Positions 57,738 to 64,000 of a DNA stretch of 64,000 nt are shown here, one piece after another. Location: positions 62,001-126,000 of the forward strand of contig JAAAXO010000339.1 of NCBI GenBank assembly GCA_011799875.1, read 5' to 3'. Numbering within the stretch: the stretch's first letter is position 1; each line of letters begins with the position of its first letter. A program made the translations under genes and the position numbers. This DNA is from Thinopyrum elongatum. Taxonomy: Eukaryota > Streptophyta > Magnoliopsida > Poales > Poaceae. Below the pieces are notes generated by a model. That model was not told the DNA's origin. It ran no database searches and saw only the letters and a list, made by a program, of their open reading frames with translations.

Positions 57738-59173
57738 TCCTCCACTTCTTGAAAACAAAGCCGTCCTCGGCGTTGCTTAATCTGAAATGTGGCTAACAAA
57801 AGAGACAAGGTGTACATGTTGTATATGTTTATGTCATCCATTTTTACTTCCCTTGATTTTTGCACATATGACACATGTATACATGAGTAACTTTCATAGT
57901 TCATAAAATGTAAAGCCAAAATATTATCACAAGTATTAGAAGACATGAAAATATTGCAACTCAATTTGCACATATAAGTGAAGCTCTTATTCATATCAAA
58001 GGATTGACAATGTTCATCATTAAACCATCCCAACATTGGTGAATAAACCTTACTTGCATCAAATTTACATGCTACTACATGCTTAAATAAGCAAACATGC
58101 AATAAGTCTTTTGACACAAAATCATCACCAAGATTAGAGGTCATATCAAAAGGATTAAACATTGTTTCTTTTGCATCAACAGTTAATTCATTGGGTGCAC
58201 TCAAAATTGTTGATACTTCAACTCTTTGATCACATGACGCATTCATGACAGTAACACGATTCTCTAAAATAGTTGGTGTGCTCAAATCAATAGGTAACAC
58301 AACACATGATGTATTCAAGTTAACTAGGCATGCATCATTCTCATGTGAAAATTGAAAATCTGTACCTTTGTCATTACCTCTTATGATCAACTTAGATGAT
58401 GTAGGCACTCTTGGAGGTGATGTGTCACATGATGGAGATGATGTAGTCCTCGCAACAACGGATGTGGTTGTCATAGTACGCCTAGTAGTTGAAGAAACAT
58501 CTGTATCAACACTTGGAATGTGCACCGTGCGCTTGTTCTCCTTGTGGCCAACACGTCGTTTTATTTCCTGTTCAGCTTTGCAAGCAAGACGAAACAAATG
58601 GTCCATAGGATAACACTCTTCATGAATTAGAATCTCTTGAATATCGCAGTTTAATCCTCCCCAAAATCTATCCATAAAATCTTCTTCACTTTCTTCTAAA
58701 AATGAGTGCAATAATGTAGTTTGTAAATCATCATAATATTTTGTTACGGTGTCACTACCTTGTTTTAAATGTTGTAGTTTTTTAATCATGCCACGAGTAT
58801 AATGAACATCTACGAATCTATCTCTCATGACATGTTTTAAACCATCCCAATTAGTAGGTATATAATCAGGGTTTAACCGACAGTATTCACTCCACCAAAC
58901 TAAAGCAAAGCTACTGAAAGTACTAACCACGGCTTGAAATTTTCCACGCTCATCAAAATTATGGGAAGCAAATATAGCATTAATTTCGTACTCCCATTCA
59001 ATATATAAATCAGGCCTAAAATGACCAGTAAATGGTGGCATGGAAACATTAACCTGATTATGTGCATTCTGATGTTGTTGCTCCTCTTGTGACGGTTGTT
59101 GTATTTTCTTAGGTGATGGCAAATCTCCCACGATCGATGAAGCCCAAGAACTAACAACTCCGGAACCTGCCAT
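57323..59173 (-). CDS. Family B gag-like protein, inverted copy
   Basis: From the ATG complement at 59171-59173. Intact Gag domain and unknown C-terminal segment as in the other B copies (MFNPFDMTSNLGDD, HVVACKFDASKVYSP). The frame enters the LTR at 57737; one A fewer in an A-run near 57370-57377 shifts it, and it ends FPTQLDSP at 57323 rather than at the TATA box. Partner of the plus-strand fragment at 55951. Confidence 0.75.
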   Translation of the reverse strand: MAGSGVVSSWASSIVGDLPSPKKIQQPSQEEQQHQNAHNQVNVSMPPFTGHFRPDLYIEWEYEINAIFASHNFDERGKFQAVVSTFSSFALVWWSEYCRLNPDYIPTNWDGLKHVMRDRFVDVHYTRGMIKKLQHLKQGSDTVTKYYDDLQTTLLHSFLEESEEDFMDRFWGGLNCDIQEILIHEECYPMDHLFRLACKAEQEIKRRVGHKENKRTVHIPSVDTDVSSTTRRTMTTTSVVARTTSSPSCDTSPPRVPTSSKLIIRGNDKGTDFQFSHENDACLVNLNTSCVVLPIDLSTPTILENRVTVMNASCDQRVEVSTILSAPNELTVDAKETMFNPFDMTSNLGDDFVSKDLLHVCLFKHVVACKFDASKVYSPMLGWFNDEHCQSFDMNKSFTYMCKLSCNIFMSSNTCDNILALHFMNYESYSCIHVSYVQKSREVKMDDINIYNMYTLSLLLATFQIKQRRGRLCFQEVEDDEDMNTLDTTKNIAYMYICEVISNANYAIIYLCHPGQKYFTNFCAMSNCRCMGHLYNSHMKIRENEKFRCCSKSPLTSLLGQEKIESKSLTFWIQIRTAQTYLTQNAKNFFIRTPNWVILFCWKVDFVLFPTQLDSP

Positions 59174-59537
59174 AGTTAGTAGAAAACAAGAAACAAAATC
59201 CAAGAATAATGTTCCTATGAACTACTAGGATGTGGTGGTAAAACGCTCACAGTGTAGCAAATATCAATATCTTACAAGTTCTTACCATGCAGCAGGTGGT
59301 GACAGGCAACCAGCGGTGTCAAATAACTCCGAAGATTGAGTAAAACGATTGCCAGGGGAACGTACATATACACGGTGTAGAAATATGTGGAGCTTGGAAG
59401 GCTTAAATATTTGGTAGCAAAAGATTAGCAATAATCAATTCAGAGATGCAATGTTGAATAAACGCTCAACGACGGTACTGTGCTGGTCCTAGGCTAGACC
59501 GGACTAGAGACGCGAGCCTAGAACACTAATGAGGTCA
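59174..59537 (-). mobile_element. Family B leader, gag-proximal part
   Basis: Includes the hairpin block (about 59485-59525) and stops at GAGGTCACG, where plus-strand LTR sequence (ACGACCAAAAATATTG) takes over; ACG is shared. Confidence 0.85.
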
Positions 59538-60493
59538 CGACCAAAAATATTGCATACATGTATATTTGTGAGGTGATTTCTAATGCAAACTATGCAATAA
59601 TTTATTTGTGTCATCCAGGACAAAAATACTTCACAAACTTTTGTGCCATGTCTAATTGCAGGTGTATGGGACATTTGTACAATTCACATATGAAGATAAG
59701 GGAAAACGAGAAGTTTAGGTGCTGTTCAAAAAGTCCTCTCACGTCACTTTTGGGCCAAGAGAAGATAGAGTCCAAGTCTCTCACGTTCTGGATTCAGATT
59801 CGGACTGCACAGACATACCTGACTCAAAACGCCAAGAACTTTTTCATACGGACTCCGAATTGGGTGATTCTTTTTTTGTTGGAAAGTAGATTTCGTGCTC
59901 TTTCCATCCCAATTGGATTCACCTTAAAATTCATCCGGAGCTATGAGTTATCGACGAAACAATCTGACGCTGTAGCAGAATCCGAGTCAAACTACAAGTC
60001 CAAAGGTGTTGCATCACCTCCACTTGGGCCCATGAGCCTTGTACGACCTAGGGTTAGTTTTAGGCTGCCTTGGGACGTCCTCCCACCTCCTTGGCCGCCA
60101 CCCCTTACTCCTATATAAGTAGATCCATCTAGTAGCTTTTTCCTTGGGATTTGTTTAGTTAAAAGTTAGCCATTGCAACTTCGTGTACTTCGTTTGTGTC
60201 CAACGACCAGACCAAGACCGCTTTTGGATCCCCACCTTTATCAATACTTCATCTATATTCGCAATATTCAGATTGCATTATCATATTCTTGCTTGTTCTT
60301 CGATTGCATGCAGGAATAGACCTTCGTGGTCAGGCTGATCGTGCTTCCAACATCGTCAGTAACCTCAGGAGATTGGTTTAGCGATTGCTAAGGCACAACG
60401 TCGTGCACGTTTGTAGTCGGATCGTCAAAGTCGGCTCCACCAAATCGATAGTTATCATCTCATCGAAAGATCGGGACACCCTCGCCTCTATCA
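59538..60493 (+). repeat. Family B 3' LTR, start truncated
   Basis: Lacks the first ~27 bases of U3 and therefore the polypurine junction. Its frame still runs to the TATA box at about 60112-60118. Confidence 0.9.
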
Positions 60494-60730
60494 GGAACCT
60501 AGCCGGGTGCAAATCTTGCCGGGCTTGGCAGGCTACCCCGGCAAGATCTTGCCGGGAGCTGAGCCCTTGGTCTCCAGTTCTCCTTATCTTCTGATCCTTG
60601 GCGTGGATGTCTCTTGATAACCTTGGATTGATCTGTGGCTGTTCCCCCGACAAGCCTTGCCGCAGGTATGGCTACAACTGCCCGTGCACAAGTATGGGGT
60701 AATAAAGGCCCACTATTTATTACACCGACA
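60494..60730 (-). mobile_element. Family C 5' LTR, outer end
   Basis: Ends ATTACACCGACA on the plus strand, i.e. the minus-strand LTR begins TGTCGGTGTAATAAATAGTG, with repeated CTTGCCGGG/CCCCGGCAAG motifs inside. It meets family A pol at 60731; CCTCC would be the target duplication, with its partner left of the window. Confidence 0.85.
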
Positions 60731-61273
60731 CCTCCCCTTCTTTGTTCGAGGTAAACCCAAAACAAAGTCCATAGATATATCCTCCCATGGAACACTAGGT
60801 ACAAGCAAAGGCATATATAAACCATGAGGATTGAGTCGTGACTTAGCTTTTCGACATGTAGTGCAGCCAGCAACAAAGTGCTCAACATCCCGTCTTATCT
60901 TTGGCCAAAAGAAATGTGTAGCAAGTACATCCTCAGTCTTCTTCACGCCAAAGTGTCCCATTAATCCTCCTCCATGCGCCTCCTGCAACAACAAAAGATG
61001 AACGGAGCTAGCTGGAATGCAAAGCTTGTTAGCACGAAACACAAATCCATCGTTAATGACGAACTTGTTCCATGTTCTCCCTTCTTTACAATTCTGCAAT
61101 ACATCTTTAAATTCAGCATCATGCACATATTGATCGTTGATGGTCTCCAAACCAAATATTTTAAAGTCAAGTTGTGAAAGCATAGTATAACGACGAGACA
61201 ATGCATCAGCAATAACATTTTCTTTACCCTTCTTATGTTTAATGACATAAGGGAAAGTCTCAATGAATTCAAC
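60731..61273 (-). pseudogene. Old family A element: integrase N-terminus and RNase H end
   Basis: Minus strand: [35 protein letters not shown], integrase zinc region ([10 protein letters not shown]...CTTCRKAK) and [14 protein letters not shown], cut at 60731 by family C. A TGA near 61274-61276 replaces the Trp of AKWVEF. Many substitutions compared with 28898-30657 mark this as an older copy. Confidence 0.85.
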
Positions 61274-62985
61274 TCATTTAGCATGTCTACGGTTCAGTTT
61301 TGCTTGACTTTTAATGTGTTTCAAAGATTCATGATCAAAATGTATAACAAATTCTTTCGGCCATAAATAATGTTGCCATGTTTCTAAGGTCCGAACAAGA
61401 GCATATAATTCTTTATCATAAGTAGAATAGTTCAGACTAGGCCCACTCAATTTTTCAGAAAAGTATGCAACAGGTTTGCCATCTTGTAATAACACACCTC
61501 CTAATCCAATTCCACTAGCATCACACTCAAGCTCAAAAGTCTTATTAAAATCAGGAAGTTGGACTAAAGGAGCATGTGTCAACTTATCTTTCAATACCGT
61601 GAAGGCTTCTTCCTGTGCAGGAACCCAAACAAAAGGCACATCCTTCTTTATAAGCTCATTGAGAGGTGCAGCAATGGTGCTAAAATCTCTCACAAAACGC
61701 CTATAGAAACCAGCGAGTCCAAGAAAACTCCGCACTTGTGTGACTGTTTTGGGCTGCGGCCAACTCTCAATAGCTTCAATCTTGGCTTTATCAACTTCAA
61801 TTCCCTGGGGAGTAACAACATAGCCAAGAAAAGATACTCGGTCGGTGCAAAAGGTGCACTTCCCAAGGTTACCAAACAAAACAACACGTAAATGTTCCAA
61901 ATGTTCTTCCAAAGATTTGCTATAAATCAGTATATCATCAAAATAGACTACAACAAATCGTCCATTGAAAGCACGTAAAACTTCGTTCATTAATCTCATG
62001 AAAGTACTAGGTGCATTTGTTAACCCAAAAGGCATGACTAACCACTCATATAAACCAAACTTAGTTTTAAATGCTGTTTTCCATTCATCTCCCAATTTCA
62101 TATGAATTTGATGGTATCCACTACGCAAGTCAACTTTGGAGAATATTGTAGAGCCACTCAATTCATCAAGCATATCATCTAGCCAAGAAATAGGAGGACG
62201 ATAACGAATACTAATATTATTAATGCCTCTACAATCAACACACATACGCGACGTACCATCCTTTTTTGGCACTAGTATAATAGGAATAGCACAAGGACTA
62301 AGAGATTCGCGTATATAACCTTTGTCGAGCAGCTCCTGTACTTGACGCATAATCTCCTTCATCTCCTCTGGATTGGTACGGTATGGCGCACGGTTTAGCA
62401 ACGAAGCACCGGAAATTAAGTCAATCTGATGCTCAATCCCGCGAATAGGTGGTAATCCCGGTGGCACGTCTTGTGGAAAGACGTCAGCGAACTCCTGCAA
62501 AATGTTAGTGATAGCAAGAGGCAAAGAGGAAGGCACGTCCTCGAATGAAAATAATGCCTCTTTGCACACAAAAGCATAGCAAACAGATTTGCTGAAATCT
62601 AGCTCATCAATATCAGATTTGGTGGCAAGTAAACATGCACTTTTTAATTTAGTTTCAGAAGCAACACTAGATGGTTTATTATTAGGCTTCATTTGTTGCT
62701 CAAATTCTTTTGCCACAATCTGATTCTCCCTCTTATTTTTCTCCTGTTTTGCTTTACTAGCTCTATTAATATCATCTTTCAAAATGGAATCAGGAGTCAT
62801 CGGAAGCAAAGTAATATGTTTATCCTTATGAACAAGAGTATACTGATTGTTTCTACCATGGTGTACAGAATTTTTATCAAATTGCCATGGTCTACCAAGT
62901 AATAATGAACATGCTTGCATGGGTACCACATCACAATCAACATAATCAGCATATGTAGAGATACTAAAATGCACACAAACAGACG
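61274..62985 (-). pseudogene. Old family A element: protease end, RT and RNase H
   Basis: Frame open for 566 codons. [20 protein letters not shown] (after the protease), [20 protein letters not shown] (the segment deleted in the 34407 copy), RT with [35 protein letters not shown], RNase H with [11 protein letters not shown] and YDKELYALV. An in-frame loss of nine residues follows EHLEHLR. A one-base deletion near 62985 (ACACGT-CTGTT) separates it from gag/protease. Confidence 0.87.
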
Positions 62986-64000
62986 TGTTACCTTAACCTT
63001 GCCGCTGTTGTTGAACCATTGGATGTAGTAAGGATGTGGATGTGGTCTTGTGGTGAGAGATAGCTTCTCCACCATCTCCATGCTAGCCAAGTTGTTGCAG
63101 CTCCCTCCATCTATGATGACGCGAACAGAACGTTCCTTCACAACTCCCTTTGTATGGAATAAATTATGCCTCTGATTTTGCTCAGCTTGTGTGATCTGCA
63201 CACTCAAAACACGCTGAGCAACTAAACTTTCATACCTGTCAGCATCTTCAGCAGCCATGTATTGCGTCTCATGATCAGAATCAGCTCCACCGTGTTCTTC
63301 ACTTGTAATAAGAGCCAAAGTCTCTTCATCATAGTCACTAGCGGACTCATACCCACCATCCTCAGTAGCAATCATCACACATGGAGATTGGCATTCTCTC
63401 GCATAATGACCTCTTCCCTTACAACGACGACAAATAATATCATGTGTGTGCCCTGTTGATGCCATGGATGAAGAAGAGCTCTGTGCAGGCCCGGCAGGTG
63501 TGCTCTTGGCAGAGAGTGGTGGTTGTGCCTACTTTCTTGTATCACGGCTAGAGGTGGCAGCTGACGGAGCTGCCGGTGCAGTAGAACATGTGGAAGTAGA
63601 GGATGCACACGGTGTCCATGATGAAGATCGACCTGCAGAAAAATTAGTTCGCGCCAATGCCTGTCAATCCTGCACTTCACGTTCAGCTTTGCAAGCAAGA
63701 TGGAATAAACGAGTGATATTGTTATACTCCTTATACTCTAAAATGGTCTGAATCTCTCTATTTAATCCACCCATAAAACGTGCAAGCATAGCTTCATTAT
63801 CCTCAACAATACCAAATCTAATCTTGCCAGTTTGTAATTCCTGATAATATTCGTCTACAGAATTTTTCCTTGTCTTAAGCGCTGCAATTTTTGAAGTAAT
63901 TCATGTTGATAATATGGAGGAACCCAACGAGTATGCATAGCAGTTTTCAAAGCAGCCCAAGTAGCTGGAATAGGATATAATCTACAATGTTCAGACCACC
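62986..64000 (-). pseudogene. Old family A element: gag and protease, cut by window edge
   Basis: Gag capsid part at the right edge ([30 protein letters not shown]), a Ser/Pro-rich linker, CCHC knuckle [14 protein letters not shown] near 63380-63430, protease [13 protein letters not shown] near 63100. Stops: TGA at 63664-63666 (CGA in the 34407 copy) and TAG near 63525; a base lost in an A-run near 63870 also shifts the frame. The element is dead and is the host of the family C insertion. Confidence 0.85.

Larger units (their letters stand above)
53634..60493 (+). mobile_element. Family B element with inverted interior, target duplication GGAAC
   Basis: GGAAC at 53629-53633 and 60494-60498. 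Plus part: LTR 53634-54615, leader 54616-55950, gag start 55951-56749. Inverted part: primer site remnant and LTR 56750-57737, polypurine tract, gag-like frame, partial leader to 59537. Plus part again: LTR 59538-60493 without its first bases. The two outer LTRs share rare variants (GCTTTTGGATCC, TCCAACATCG, GGCACAACG), so they are a pair. Confidence 0.9.

Noticed and set aside
1..64000. Host protein-coding genes, tRNA, rRNA or CRISPR arrays
   Set aside because: All long frames belong to retrotransposons; the only tRNA-related sequences are primer sites; the repeats are LTRs, leaders and a minisatellite.

Overview
The window looks like plant nuclear DNA, most likely from a grass. It is repeat-rich, and almost all of it can be assigned to nested Ty3/gypsy LTR retrotransposons. 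I found no host gene, rRNA, tRNA gene or CRISPR array. The species cannot be told from the sequence. Three element families are present. Family A is an autonomous-type gag-pol element with LTRs of about 922 bp, an initiator-Met tRNA primer site, and a gag-pol frame that runs about 100 codons into the 3' LTR, ending with a [14 protein letters not shown] tail. Family B is a gag-like element with no polymerase and LTRs of about 982 bp. It shares with A the LTR termini, primer site, polypurine tract, R/U5 blocks and a leader hairpin. Family C is a Tat/RIRE2-like element with an extra RNase H and an LTR of about 0.8 kb. The frame/LTR overlap and C-terminal motif of A resemble the CRM (centromeric) chromovirus clade, so a centromeric or pericentromeric origin is a reasonable inference, not a proof.

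Layering, from oldest outwards: a decayed minus-strand A element (60731-64000) was hit by a minus-strand C element. C fills the rest of the window, with its 5' LTR ending at 60730 and its 3' end left of base 1. C is cut into pieces: integrase/RNase H/RT 11331-14132, RT start and linker 18941-19741, protease end 23799-23964, gag 37891-38881, and 5' LTR 38968-39452 + 53553-53633 + 60494-60730. Insertions into C with matching 5-bp target duplications are: B 14133-18940 (ACCGC), defective A 19742-23798 (CTGCG), B 39453-53552 (TACCG) and rearranged B 53634-60493 (GGAAC). The B element at 39453-53552 itself holds a plus-strand B-type element (39621-46714, ACCAC) and a mini A element (49677-51856, CTGAT).

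Two regions have no matching duplications. Region 1-11330 is a minus-strand chain of LTR/leader/gag pieces entering C at 11331. Region 23965-37890 is a plus-strand jumble of A LTRs, a hybrid A/B element, two overlapping pol pieces and an A derivative whose single frame is gag-protease-integrase with RT/RNase H deleted.

The main biological message is a tight A/B partnership. B would need A's enzymes, and the two families have exchanged sequence repeatedly: LTRs switch between A and B exactly at the inferred U3/R boundary, and several elements carry an A LTR with a B body. One LTR also lacks an 89-bp segment with exact GT-AG ends, as if a spliced RNA had been reverse transcribed.
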